From Candidatus Tharpella sp. (GTDB lineage: Bacteria; Desulfobacterota; Anaeroferrophillalia; Anaeroferrophillales; Tharpellaceae), in NCBI GenBank assembly GCA_021161425.1, contig JAGHAQ010000116.1, positions 1 to 36,815 of the forward strand: a DNA stretch of 36,815 nt, given 5' to 3'. The translations under genes were made by a program, and so were the position numbers. Position 1 is the stretch's first letter. Every line of letters starts with the position of its first letter. The notes beneath the pieces are model-generated. The model had not been told where the DNA came from, did not search any database, and was given only the letters and a program-made list of their open reading frames with translations. This document shows positions 6,676 to 15,792 of this stretch, piece by piece.

Positions 6676-9266
6676 TGATAAAAAACAGAAACCTGACTAT
6701 TGCGCAGATTGAAGCCGAAATCAAGAGTCTTCAGGAACAGCTCATCATTGCCAACAAGCAAAACGACTCCAGTGCCGGCTCAGAGCTCCTGCGCACCAGG
6801 GAAGAGCAAAACCATCTTATTGAAATCATTGAAATATCACCAAACCCCGTCGTCATATTTTCTATAAACGGTTCAATAACCTACCTCAACCCGGCGGGCC
6901 GACATTATCTCGGCATCACAAAGGAAAATGAGCAGCTCTCATCTCTCTCCTTTTTTCAATTATTTACGGAAAAAGATTGTCTATTCATGGAGCAAGAGGC
7001 GTTGCCTCTGACAGTCAAAAGCGGGCAGTGGCAGGGTGAAATCGAAGTTATCACCTCTTTTGCCAACCTGATCTGCCATCTTATTATTATAGCCCATGCC
7101 AAAAATGACCGGGAAGAACAATTTTTTTCCGCCACCCTGCACGACCGTACTGCTATCCGTAGAGCAAGCAAGGAAGCTGATGAAATTAATGAACAACTCG
7201 AGATAGCAATCCAAAGGGCGAACCGCATGGCTCTCGATGCTGAACTTGCCGATGCGTCTAAAAGTGAGTTTCTTGCCAATATGAGTCATGAGATCAGAAC
7301 CCCGATGAATGCCATCATCGGCTTCTCTTCTCTACTGCTCGACACCCAACTTGATTACGACCAGCGTGACTACCTGAATATCATTATTAAAAACGGCGAA
7401 GGTCTGCTCCATATCATTAATGATATCCTTGATTACTCCAAAATTGAAGCCAACAAACTGGAACTCGAAGAGATCCCTTTTCAGATTCGCGAGACGACCG
7501 ATGACCTGCTTGGTCTCCTCTCTCTCAAAACTGCTGAAAAAGGTCTCTTTTTCCACTGCATTGTTGACCATCGCATCCCTGAACAACTACAAGGTGATCC
7601 GGCTCGCTTGCGCCAGATTCTAATAAATTTGGCTAACAATGCCATAAAATTCACTGATAAAGGCGGCATTATCATCCATGTCTCACTGGAACAAGAAGAC
7701 CATGAGCAGGTTAAACTTCTTTTTCAGGTCACCGACACCGGCATAGGTATTCCAAAAAACCGTATCAAGCGTCTCTTTCAATCATTTTCGCAGGTTGACT
7801 CCTCGACAACCAGAGAGTTCGGCGGCACTGGTCTGGGACTGGCAATCTCAAAACAACTGGCCGAATTGATGGGTGGCGAAATCGGCATCAAAAGTCAGTT
7901 GGGCCAGGGTTCAACCTTCTGGTTCACAGTGGCTCTGCGCCGTGATCCTGAGTCGCTTCCACCGACCCAGACAAAACTTTTCCAGGAACACCGCTTTCTC
8001 ATTTTTACCCCGCCCAACGGCAACAGCCACCGACATAAGCTGCAACCTGCAGGGCAGGTCGTCGAACAACACCTTCTGGCCTTAGGTTGTGAAATCGACA
8101 CGGTCAATTCGTTTCAGACTCTTAAAGAACAACTGTATGAAGCCCAAAAAGATAAAAAACCTTACAGCATGATCATTGCCGATCTCTCGCAACAAATTGA
8201 ATCATGCAACCTGAAAAGTGCTCTCCCGGACATTTTACTCCCCCCATTTACAATCGCCCTTGCACCTCACCCGAATACTTCACTAGCGGTTGATTATGAT
8301 TCGGTTATTCCTTTACCTGTTAAAAGGTCACTATTCTACGAACAACTGGCTCGCTGCATGGGTAAGAACCTACCTGATGACAAGGTTGATGAGACGGCTG
8401 AGTCACAACAGGAACTGAACGAAAAACGGAAACAGCTCCGCATCCTGTTGGTTGATGACAACAAGGTCAACATCAAGGTAGGCTCTAAGATGCTCTCTAA
8501 ACTGGGCGTTACCTGCACTACTGCCGGCACTGGAGTTGAAGCCCTGGCAGCCTTGGGCGCAGCTCATTATGACCTTGTTTTCATGGATATCCAGATGCCG
8601 GAGATGGACGGTTATGAAGCTACCAGACAGATTCGCAGCCGGGCGACCACAACGATCAATCCCAAGGTAATAATTATCGCAATGACTGCCCATGCCTTAA
8701 ATAGTGATAAGGATCGCTGCCTTGCAGCCGGCATGAATGATTTTCTCACTAAACCGGTAAGACTTGACAAACTCAATAAAGTTTTGACTCGCGCAATAGA
8801 TACCCTTAAAGAACACCCCCCCCAATCAGACAACACCATGAAAAAAGGTATTTTTGAAGAAGAAGAAACGGAGTCTGATAATTTTTCCCAAGATGAAGGA
8901 GGGAGCAGCATCGGCCGCGACACACAACTATTTGACCGCGACGCTTTTTTAGAAAAGCTTGACGATGACATAGAACTGTATAAGGAACTACTCGACGATT
9001 TTCTCCAGAGTGCCAACAGCTATCTAGAGGAAATTGAAACGGGGATAAAAGAGAAAGATTTTGAAAAGGTAAGAATTGCGGCCCACTCCATCAAAGGTTC
9101 ATCAGGAAGTATTGAAGCACAGCAAATGCAGACAGCAGCCTATGAACTGGAAAAATCGGCCAAACAACAGGACCAGTCGATGATCGATGAAAGCCTGGAA
9201 ATTATGGAGATGGAGTATGAAATTTTAAGTGAAATCATCAAGGATGAGATTGCTGCCGAGAAGTAG
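6675..9266 (+). CDS. Hybrid sensor histidine kinase with PAS, receiver and Hpt domains
   Basis: 863-residue signalling kinase without obvious membrane helices, so probably cytoplasmic. Domain order: short N-terminal helix; PAS (about 45-165, SPNPVVIFSINGSITYLNP); linker coiled coil; HisKA with phospho-acceptor H205 (NMSHEIRTPMNAIIGFS); HATPase with N box (INLANNAIKFT), G1 (DTGIGIP) and G2 (FGGTGLGLAIS), about 300-430; a degenerate receiver-like stretch (about 440-570) with no clear phosphoacceptor; a full receiver with D594/D595 and phosphoacceptor D638 (FMDIQMPEMDG); and a C-terminal Hpt with H804 (AAHSIKGSSGS). This gives a complete H-D-H relay whose last step could be D60 of the receiver encoded two genes upstream. 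Its last 29 bases overlap the convergent aroC 3' end. Signal unknown; lactate/redox sensing is suggested only by operon context. Confidence 0.92.
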   Translation: MIKNRNLTIAQIEAEIKSLQEQLIIANKQNDSSAGSELLRTREEQNHLIEIIEISPNPVVIFSINGSITYLNPAGRHYLGITKENEQLSSLSFFQLFTEKDCLFMEQEALPLTVKSGQWQGEIEVITSFANLICHLIIIAHAKNDREEQFFSATLHDRTAIRRASKEADEINEQLEIAIQRANRMALDAELADASKSEFLANMSHEIRTPMNAIIGFSSLLLDTQLDYDQRDYLNIIIKNGEGLLHIINDILDYSKIEANKLELEEIPFQIRETTDDLLGLLSLKTAEKGLFFHCIVDHRIPEQLQGDPARLRQILINLANNAIKFTDKGGIIIHVSLEQEDHEQVKLLFQVTDTGIGIPKNRIKRLFQSFSQVDSSTTREFGGTGLGLAISKQLAELMGGEIGIKSQLGQGSTFWFTVALRRDPESLPPTQTKLFQEHRFLIFTPPNGNSHRHKLQPAGQVVEQHLLALGCEIDTVNSFQTLKEQLYEAQKDKKPYSMIIADLSQQIESCNLKSALPDILLPPFTIALAPHPNTSLAVDYDSVIPLPVKRSLFYEQLARCMGKNLPDDKVDETAESQQELNEKRKQLRILLVDDNKVNIKVGSKMLSKLGVTCTTAGTGVEALAALGAAHYDLVFMDIQMPEMDGYEATRQIRSRATTTINPKVIIIAMTAHALNSDKDRCLAAGMNDFLTKPVRLDKLNKVLTRAIDTLKEHPPQSDNTMKKGIFEEEETESDNFSQDEGGSSIGRDTQLFDRDAFLEKLDDDIELYKELLDDFLQSANSYLEEIETGIKEKDFEKVRIAAHSIKGSSGSIEAQQMQTAAYELEKSAKQQDQSMIDESLEIMEMEYEILSEIIKDEIAAEK

Positions 9267-10347
9267 TCAATAAGCGGGCGGCCTGGCGCAGAGCCAAGTC
9301 CGCCAGCACCAGAGCAGCCATTGATTCAACCACAGACACGGCGCGGGGCAAAACACAAGGATCATGCCGTCCCTTGCCCTCAAGAACTACCTCACGGCCT
9401 TCATAATCAACCGTTTCCTGTGCCTTTCCGATCGTTGGCGCAGGTTTGAAAGCAACTTCAAAATTGATTGACTGCCCATTACTAATCCCACCTTGAACCC
9501 CACCACTGTAATTTGTTTTCGTACCGAGCTGTGAGTCACAGGCAACAAACAAATCATTATGTTCGGATCCGGACATGGACGCGCTGGAAAAACCGGAACC
9601 GATCGCAAAACCTTTGACCGCCGGAATGGAGAGCATCGCTTGAGCAAGAAGGGCATCAAGTTTATCAAAAACCGGCTCACCCCAACCGGCCGGAACCCCG
9701 CGACAGACACAGCTGACAACCCCCCCTAAAGAGTCTTGCTCAGTTGCCGCCTTTTCGATAGCCGCAGTCATGGCAGCCGCCGCTTGAGGGTCGGGACAAC
9801 GCACCGCCTCATGATCAACAGTTGCTCGGGATAAACATGCTGCATCGATAATAGGTGCCTTCACTTTACCCACCTGACTGACCCAGGCGACAATTTCAAC
9901 CCCAAAAAAAGCCTTAAGAATTTGCTCCGCCACACTCCCGGCGGCGACCCGCGCCAAGGTCTCCCGGGCACTGGCCCGACCACCGCCACTTTGCGAAGTC
10001 GCCCCATATTTAATTCTGTAGGTATAATCGGCATGCGAGGGGCGCGGGATATTTGCCATGGCATTGTAATCGCTCGGTCGCTGATTGCGGTTACGGACCA
10101 ACAACGCAATCGGCGTACCCAACGTTTTTCCATTTTCGAGACCAGATAAAAGTTCAACCTGGTCACTCTCTTGCCGAGGGGTTGTCAAGCGACTCTGACC
10201 CGGCCGACGGCGATCCAACTGGGTTTGAATTGTGCTTAAAGAGATCTCTACCCCTGCCGGACATCCGTCAACCACCACACCCACACCGCGTCCGTGAGAC
10301 TCACCAAAGGTTGTTATTTTAAAAAGAGTGCCGAAAGTACTGCTCAT
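9238..10347 (-). CDS. aroC: Chorismate synthase
   Basis: Seventh step of the shikimate pathway: converts EPSP to chorismate with reduced FMN. 369 residues from the chosen ATG. Visible family signatures: N-terminal TFGESHGRGVGVVVDG, then RRRPGQSRLTTPR, the SGGGRASARETLARVAAGS signature, GGVQGGISNGQ and the C-terminal GRHDPCVLPRAVSVVE. A GTG three codons upstream is in frame, but AGGTGA (10354-10359 on this strand) is correctly spaced for the ATG at 10347, five bases after the aroK stop. It is the last gene of the aroE-aroA-aroK-aroC run. Its 3' end overlaps the 3' end of the opposite-strand kinase gene by 29 bases, so the two transcripts are antisense at their ends. Confidence 0.96.
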   Translation of the reverse strand: MSSTFGTLFKITTFGESHGRGVGVVVDGCPAGVEISLSTIQTQLDRRRPGQSRLTTPRQESDQVELLSGLENGKTLGTPIALLVRNRNQRPSDYNAMANIPRPSHADYTYRIKYGATSQSGGGRASARETLARVAAGSVAEQILKAFFGVEIVAWVSQVGKVKAPIIDAACLSRATVDHEAVRCPDPQAAAAMTAAIEKAATEQDSLGGVVSCVCRGVPAGWGEPVFDKLDALLAQAMLSIPAVKGFAIGSGFSSASMSGSEHNDLFVACDSQLGTKTNYSGGVQGGISNGQSINFEVAFKPAPTIGKAQETVDYEGREVVLEGKGRHDPCVLPRAVSVVESMAALVLADLALRQAARLLTTSRQQSHP

Positions 10348-10352
10348 TACTG

Positions 10353-10901
10353 TCACCTTTTAAGCGGGCAAAATTTCGTATCCCCATCCAGAATCTTGAC
10401 GATCCGCTGAACGATCTGATCGACACTATATTGGTCAACCGTAATCATAAAATCAGCCAGATCCCGATAGAGCGGTTCCCGTTCCTTGAGTCCGGCCGAA
10501 ATTTCATCGGCCTGATTTAGAAAACTTATCAATGGCGGTCTTGAAGCTGAACTTTGAGGATCGCTGTCAAGACGTTCAAGGGTGGTTTCAAGGCTTGCCT
10601 GCAACCAAAAAGTAATGCCATTGTTTTGCAGCAGGAGACGATTTTCATGATCCAGAACCGCTCCGCCGCCGGTCGCCAGAACGACTTCATCTTGTTGACA
10701 GCAATCCTTGATAACCTCCGCCTCAAGCCGACGAAAGCGCTTCCAACCCCACTTTGCAACAAATTCCGCAATGGAAACCGTAGCCCGCTCGATAATGACG
10801 GCATCACTGTCAACAAAAGGCCGCCGCAAAACCTCGGCCAGCTTACGCCCAACCGCAGTTTTACCACAACCCCTATAACCGACCAGGTTTATATTATTCA
10901 T
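10353..10901 (-). CDS. aroK: Shikimate kinase
   Basis: Phosphorylates shikimate at the 3-hydroxyl using ATP. 182 residues from the ATG at 10901 (a TTG one codon earlier is also in frame). Visible: Walker A GYRGCGKT ending at T15, the shikimate-binding PFVDSDAVIIE and FRRLEAEV (arginine of the binding pocket), and the GGGAVLD motif. The flexible lid region contains ERLDSDPQSSASRPPL. It starts seven bases after the aroA stop with GAG as a weak ribosome site, and the aroC start follows the aroK stop by five bases, so the three genes are surely co-transcribed. Confidence 0.95.
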   Translation of the reverse strand: MNNINLVGYRGCGKTAVGRKLAEVLRRPFVDSDAVIIERATVSIAEFVAKWGWKRFRRLEAEVIKDCCQQDEVVLATGGGAVLDHENRLLLQNNGITFWLQASLETTLERLDSDPQSSASRPPLISFLNQADEISAGLKEREPLYRDLADFMITVDQYSVDQIVQRIVKILDGDTKFCPLKR

Positions 10902-10908
10902 CAAAAAC

Positions 10909-12171
10909 TCAGGTCAAGCCGGAAAATACCGACCAATAGTCGGGAAAAGATTTACCGACACAATCTTCATCTTCAATCTGAACTCCGGCAACCTTTAGTC
11001 CAGCCAGGGAAAAACTCATGGCGATACGATGATCATCATAGGTTTTGATAACTGCCCCCTTAGGCTGACCGCCGGTTACGGCAATGAAGTCTTCACCACA
11101 GTTTGCCGTAATCCCCATTTTCTCCAACTCGGCCGCCACCACCGCCAGACGATCGCTCTCCTTGGCGCGCAGATGGGCAACATTGGTCATCACCGTCGTC
11201 CCGTTGGCGAAAGCCGCGACTACCGCCAGAGTCGGCACCAGATCAGGCATATCACCCATATCAATTTCAAGAGCCTGCAAGGGACCACCAATCACGGTAA
11301 TGCCGTCATCTTCAAAACTAAGCCGACAGCCCATTTTTTCCAGAACGCGGACAAAGCCAAGGTCGCCCTGGGCTGAATCCGGTTTAATACCGTAAACTTT
11401 GATCTCAGCACCGGTAATAGCCGCCGCAGCCCAGAAATATCCGGCCTGTGAACAATCCGGCTCAACCTGATAGTTCCCGGCTTGATAACACTGTCCCCCG
11501 GGAACCTTGTATTTTTCGTAACCATACGGCTCAACCTCTATCCCAAAACGTTGCATTACCGCTAACGTCAGATCAACATATGGACGTGAAACCGGGCCTT
11601 TTATAACTTCAATATCCAAACCTTTTCTGGTTAAAGGTCCCATCAGAAGTAGAGCCGAAAGATATTGACTGCTGACCCCGCAATCAATCTGCACCGGGCC
11701 ACCTTCAACCAGGCCACCGCTGACACGAATCGGCGGACAACCATTGCCTTGCAGGGATTCGGCCGGTATATTTAGCTGTTGTAGAGCTGCCAGCAGTTCG
11801 GCAATCGGTCGCTGCCGCATCCGCGGACTGCCATCCAGTATATATTCACCCTGCCCCAAGGCCGCAATGGCCGCCAACAAACGCATAGAGGTTCCGGAAT
11901 TTTCAAGAAAGATCTCTCGGCTACAGGGACTTAAGCGGCCGCCGGTACCATTTACCTCAAAATGCTTGTGTTTTGCATCAGCGGTTACCTGAGCCCCCAT
12001 TTGGGTCAGGGCGGCAGCCGTCAGTTCCGTGTCACGACTAAAAAGAGCACCATCAATAGAACTTTGACCCTCAGCCAAAGCGGCGGCAATCAGAACCCTG
12101 TGCGTATAACTTTTTGATCCGGGAACCCGGACCTCGGATCTGGTTACTGTTTGTGGCTTGATCTCCAACAC
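10909..12171 (-). CDS. aroA: 3-phosphoshikimate 1-carboxyvinyltransferase (EPSP synthase)
   Basis: Transfers the enolpyruvyl group of PEP to shikimate-3-phosphate. 420 residues; usual length about 430. Visible: VPGSKSYTHRVLIAAALAEG (substrate lysine and serine), the NSGTSMRLLAAIAALG signature, DGSPRMRQRP, and near the C-terminus LRAKESDRLAVVAAEL and TYDDHRIAMSFSLAGL. GTG at 12171 was chosen because AGGAGA at 12178-12183 (this strand) is spaced seven bases from it; a TTG eight codons upstream would include that site. aroE lies 47 bases upstream with a hairpin between. The start residues after the GTG read LEIKPQTV, normal for the family. Confidence 0.95.
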   Translation of the reverse strand: MLEIKPQTVTRSEVRVPGSKSYTHRVLIAAALAEGQSSIDGALFSRDTELTAAALTQMGAQVTADAKHKHFEVNGTGGRLSPCSREIFLENSGTSMRLLAAIAALGQGEYILDGSPRMRQRPIAELLAALQQLNIPAESLQGNGCPPIRVSGGLVEGGPVQIDCGVSSQYLSALLLMGPLTRKGLDIEVIKGPVSRPYVDLTLAVMQRFGIEVEPYGYEKYKVPGGQCYQAGNYQVEPDCSQAGYFWAAAAITGAEIKVYGIKPDSAQGDLGFVRVLEKMGCRLSFEDDGITVIGGPLQALEIDMGDMPDLVPTLAVVAAFANGTTVMTNVAHLRAKESDRLAVVAAELEKMGITANCGEDFIAVTGGQPKGAVIKTYDDHRIAMSFSLAGLKVAGVQIEDEDCVGKSFPDYWSVFSGLT

Positions 12172-12198
12172 TTTATATCTCCTATCTGGAACCAAAAT

Positions 12199-12237
12199 AG
12201 TGGTCAGTAATCAGTTTTTCACTGACTACTGACCACT
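12199..12237. repeat. 17-bp inverted repeat (hairpin) across the aroE stop codon
   Basis: AGTGGTCAGTAATCAGT (12199-12215) is the reverse complement of 12221-12237 with one mismatch, separated by a five-base loop TTTTC. The aroE TGA (12219-12221) lies in the loop, so the last residues of AroE (SVVSSQ) are encoded by one arm. Related CAGTGGTCAGT-type units continue into 12240. No uridine run follows on the minus strand, so it is less likely a Rho-independent terminator than an inserted palindromic unit or RNA-stabilising hairpin between aroE and aroA. Confidence 0.75.
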
Positions 12238-13037
12238 GACAACTGATTAAGAACAGCTTGGCGCATTACTTTAAGAGGAGCCCTTTGACCGGTCCACATT
12301 TCAAACTGTAGAGCCCCCTGACCAATAAACATTTCAAGTCCGTCAATGGTCACCGCTCCACACCTTTCAGCCGCCTCTAACAACTTGGTCTTAAGAGGAT
12401 TATAGACAATATCCATGACTACTATAGACGGTTTGAGAAGAGCTGGAGAAACAGGAATCTGTTTACTCTCCGGTGCCATTCCCAGTGATGTGGTATTGAC
12501 CAAAACCTCGGCCTGAAAATTTTCGATTTCGGAAAAAGCCAGATATTGCGCACCGAACTCTTTTGCCAAAACAGCTCCACGCTCAGCGCTGCGATTAACA
12601 ATTGCAACCCGGCCACCGGCCTTGACAACGCCATAGACCAGAGCCCGAGCCGCACCTCCGGCACCAAGGATCAGTACCCGCCGCCCGGCAAGCTCAACTT
12701 TCTCCTGCAAAGCTGCCAAAGCTCCGGCTGCATCGGTATTATATCCACATAAACGACCCTGACGATTGACGACGGTATTAACTGCAGAAATTTTTAAAGC
12801 CTGCTCATCGATCCAGTCAAGATATTCCATGACCTTGGTTTTATGAGGCAACGTCACGCTCAAACCAGCGATCCCCAGAGCCCTCATCCCGATCATGGCA
12901 GATTCAAGATCTTCGACCTGAAAGGCACTGAAATGAGCCGCATAACCGGTCGCTGCAAAAGCCGCATTATGCATAACCGGACTCAAGGAATGCGCTATGG
13001 GATTACCGATTACCCCGTACAAAGAAATCAATGCCAT
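12219..13037 (-). CDS. aroE: Shikimate dehydrogenase
   Basis: NADPH-dependent reduction of 3-dehydroshikimate to shikimate. 272 residues, standard length. Visible: LYGVIGNPIAHSLSPVMHN at the N-terminus (shikimate site), VTLPHKTKVMEYLD with the catalytic lysine, GYNTDAAGALAAL, the nucleotide-binding glycine loop ILGAGGAARALVYGV followed by NRSAERG, and the C-terminal EMFIGQGALQFEMWTG. First gene of the aroE-A-K-C run on this strand; the 120 bases upstream to obgE contain no promoter I would defend and no strong Shine-Dalgarno. The extreme C-terminus appears to have been rewritten by the hairpin repeat over its stop codon, without touching the conserved core. Confidence 0.95.
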   Translation of the reverse strand: MALISLYGVIGNPIAHSLSPVMHNAAFAATGYAAHFSAFQVEDLESAMIGMRALGIAGLSVTLPHKTKVMEYLDWIDEQALKISAVNTVVNRQGRLCGYNTDAAGALAALQEKVELAGRRVLILGAGGAARALVYGVVKAGGRVAIVNRSAERGAVLAKEFGAQYLAFSEIENFQAEVLVNTTSLGMAPESKQIPVSPALLKPSIVVMDIVYNPLKTKLLEAAERCGAVTIDGLEMFIGQGALQFEMWTGQRAPLKVMRQAVLNQLSVVSSQ

Positions 13038-13157
13038 AGTAAACCAACTTTTTTAATTCTTAAAAAGCCGGTCAAAAGATAAAAAAAGAATAACCTTTTA
13101 ACCTGCAACCTAACACGACCTAAGCCGGAGCCGAAATAGTCTGTAGTAGACTTGATC

Positions 13158-14198
<1,041 letters not shown>

Positions 14199-14224
14199 TC
14201 AAATTCACTACCGGTTTTTTGTAA

Positions 14225-14258
14225 AAACAAAAAAAGCCCTTTTTAAAAAGGGCTTTTT
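14225..14258 (-). terminator. Rho-independent terminator after rpmA
   Basis: Bases 14231-14258 form a perfect 28-base palindrome, AAAAAGCCCTTTTT followed by its reverse complement, giving a GC-centred stem. On the minus strand it is followed by a run of T (continuing to 14225 and beyond), so it should stop transcripts coming from rplU-rpmA before obgE. Because of its symmetry it could work in either direction. Confidence 0.8.
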
Positions 14259-14295
14259 CATAAGGCCAATCAAAGACCTTTTAAGGTATCACTAC

Positions 14296-14314
14296 AAACC
14301 GGCAAAGCCGGTTT
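14296..14314. repeat. Short GC-rich hairpin downstream of rpmA
   Basis: AAACCGGC (14296-14303) and GCCGGTTT (14307-14314) form a perfect eight-base stem with loop AAA. It lies 14 bases after the rpmA stop. The T run is on the plus-strand side, so on the rpmA transcript it is a stem without U tract, perhaps a 3'-end stabiliser ahead of the true terminator. Confidence 0.6.
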
Positions 14315-14327
14315 TTTAAACGGAAAA

Positions 14328-14588
14328 TCAGACTGCGACAGGATAGACACTGACTTTTTTGCGTAGTTTATCGAGACGCTCAAACCTGACAATCCCATCG
14401 CTTTTGGCGAAAAGAGTATCATCCTTACCACGACCGACATTGTTACCGGGATGAATTTTGGTACCCCGCTGGCGAACAATGATATTACCAGCAACAACCG
14501 TTTCACCACCGTAATGTTTCACTCCAAGTCTCTTACTTTCACTATCACGGCCATTACTGGTACTGCCGCCGCCTTTCTTATGAGCCAT
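14328..14588 (-). CDS. rpmA: 50S ribosomal protein L27
   Basis: Large-subunit protein next to the peptidyl-transferase centre. 86 residues, standard. N-terminus [20 protein letters not shown] begins directly with the conserved AHKKGGGS that reaches into the active site, without the longer cleaved leader seen in Firmicutes. [19 protein letters not shown] is also typical. AGGAGA is well placed before the ATG. Follows rplU by 19 bases, shares its promoter at 15012-15040, and is closed by the terminator at 14225-14258. Confidence 0.98.
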   Translation of the reverse strand: MAHKKGGGSTSNGRDSESKRLGVKHYGGETVVAGNIIVRQRGTKIHPGNNVGRGKDDTLFAKSDGIVRFERLDKLRKKVSVYPVAV

Positions 14589-14607
14589 AGTCTTCTATCT
14601 CCTTACA

Positions 14608-14919
14608 TTAACCGCTGATTTCGGTAATTCTAAGTTGCGTCAGTTCCTGGCGGTGCCCCTGGCGTTTACGATAACCTTTACGGCGCTTTGATTTGAAAAC
14701 CAGAATTTTCTCGCCTCGTTTCTGGGCCACAATCTCGCCCTTCACCGAAACTCCTTCCAACAGGGGGGTTCCGACCTTGACATCATCTTCATCAACAAGG
14801 CTCAGAACTTCTGGGAACTCAACCACGTCGCCCGCTTCGCCGACGATTCTCTCAACATCAATCACTTCTCCGGATGCAACTCGATACTGCTTTCCTCCGG
14901 TACGTAAAACGGCATACAT
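14608..14919 (-). CDS. rplU: 50S ribosomal protein L21
   Basis: Early-assembling large-subunit protein that binds 23S rRNA. 103 residues from the ATG at 14919, exactly the usual length; MYAVLRTGGKQYRVASGE and the C-terminal KRRKGYRKRQGHRQ are diagnostic. The frame can be extended nine codons upstream, but GGAGGAG (about 14927-14933 on this strand) is the ribosome site for 14919. Transcribed from the strong promoter at 15012-15040 together with rpmA. Confidence 0.98.
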   Translation of the reverse strand: MYAVLRTGGKQYRVASGEVIDVERIVGEAGDVVEFPEVLSLVDEDDVKVGTPLLEGVSVKGEIVAQKRGEKILVFKSKRRKGYRKRQGHRQELTQLRITEISG

Positions 14920-15011
14920 TATCCGTAACTCCTCCATAATAAACAAAAAATTCTCTCCCGCCTCCTGGAATTCAGCAAAAACCGCCGACTATCTCCCAGA
15001 AACGGATGCGC

Positions 15012-15040
15012 TATATAATCAATCAGTCTCAGTTTGTCAA
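15012..15040 (-). promoter_or_regulatory. Sigma70-type promoter for rplU-rpmA
   Basis: On the minus strand, a perfect -35 TTGACA (15040-15035) and a -10 TATATA (15017-15012) are separated by exactly 17 bases. Transcription would begin near 15005, about 85 bases before the rplU start. It lies just past the cpoB stop codon, fitting a fresh start for the ribosomal protein genes. Confidence 0.8.
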
Positions 15041-15043
15041 GGT

Positions 15044-15787
15044 CTATTCGAGTCGGGCCAGGGCTTTTTCGGCCCGTTGTGCACTCAAACCGGCGGGATA
15101 CTTTCGCAATAATTCGTTATAAGCCGCAATCGCCGGCCCACGGCCGCCAATGGCTTCATACGACATCGCCGTTTTTAGTAAAGCGTCGGGAACCTTGGTA
15201 CTTGCGGGAAAATCTTTCTGCACCCTTTTGAACTCGGTAATCGCCTGAGCATATTGAGCCAGAGAGTAATAGCTCTCTCCTAACCAATAGCGCGCATTGG
15301 AAGCCTTTACCGTGGTTGGAAAATCCCTGAGATAAGCGGCAAACAGTTTAACCGCATTCTCATAGTCACCATTATGGTAGGCCACCAAGGAGTCATTATA
15401 GAACTTCTCAAAGACCCGCTCCTCCTCTTTACTAAAGGAGGGGGCCGATCCCTGAACCTCAACAAACGCCCTTTTACCCTCTTTCGTGACTTTCGGCGTA
15501 ACCCGCTTTTTCATAGCGACCTGAGCCCTAGTTAAAACCCGCAACTCTTCCGCCTGCTTAAGCAACTGATCACGAACATCTTCAAAACGTCCCTGCAAAA
15601 CCTCGATATCTTTCTGCAAGCCCTGCTGCCGGCTGACACTTGATTCGAGCTCTTGTTCCAGTATGGCTACTTTTTTTTGCAGTTCCGCCACAGCCTGACG
15701 TTCATCAAGAGGAACCTTGCAACCAGCCACCACAAAAAGAGCTGGTAAAAATGCAAGAAAAATTATCCGCCAGACCGAAAAGCCCAT
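15044..15787 (-). CDS. cpoB: CpoB/YbgF-like periplasmic lipoprotein with coiled coil and TPR repeats
   Basis: Envelope protein of the Tol-Pal-associated YbgF/CpoB family, which links outer-membrane constriction with peptidoglycan synthesis. 247 residues: a lipoprotein signal (helix about 5-21, lipobox VVAGC with the cysteine at about 23), a heptad-rich coiled coil about 30-80 (ELQKKVAILEQELESS), then TPR repeats about 125-245 (AVKLFAAYLRDFP, ARYWLGESYYSL, AITEFKRVQKDFP, AIAAYNELLRKYP). Unusually it is not beside pal or tolB, at least within this window, but between transaldolase and rplU. It starts five bases after the transaldolase stop with GGAGGGAGA about 12 bases upstream. Confidence 0.88.
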   Translation of the reverse strand: MGFSVWRIIFLAFLPALFVVAGCKVPLDERQAVAELQKKVAILEQELESSVSRQQGLQKDIEVLQGRFEDVRDQLLKQAEELRVLTRAQVAMKKRVTPKVTKEGKRAFVEVQGSAPSFSKEEERVFEKFYNDSLVAYHNGDYENAVKLFAAYLRDFPTTVKASNARYWLGESYYSLAQYAQAITEFKRVQKDFPASTKVPDALLKTAMSYEAIGGRGPAIAAYNELLRKYPAGLSAQRAEKALARLE

Positions 15788-15792
15788 TTTGA

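Noticed and set aside
13135-13157. Small hairpin GTCT-GTAGT-AGAC after obgE as a terminator
   Set aside because: The stem is only about five pairs with no proper T run; too weak to list.
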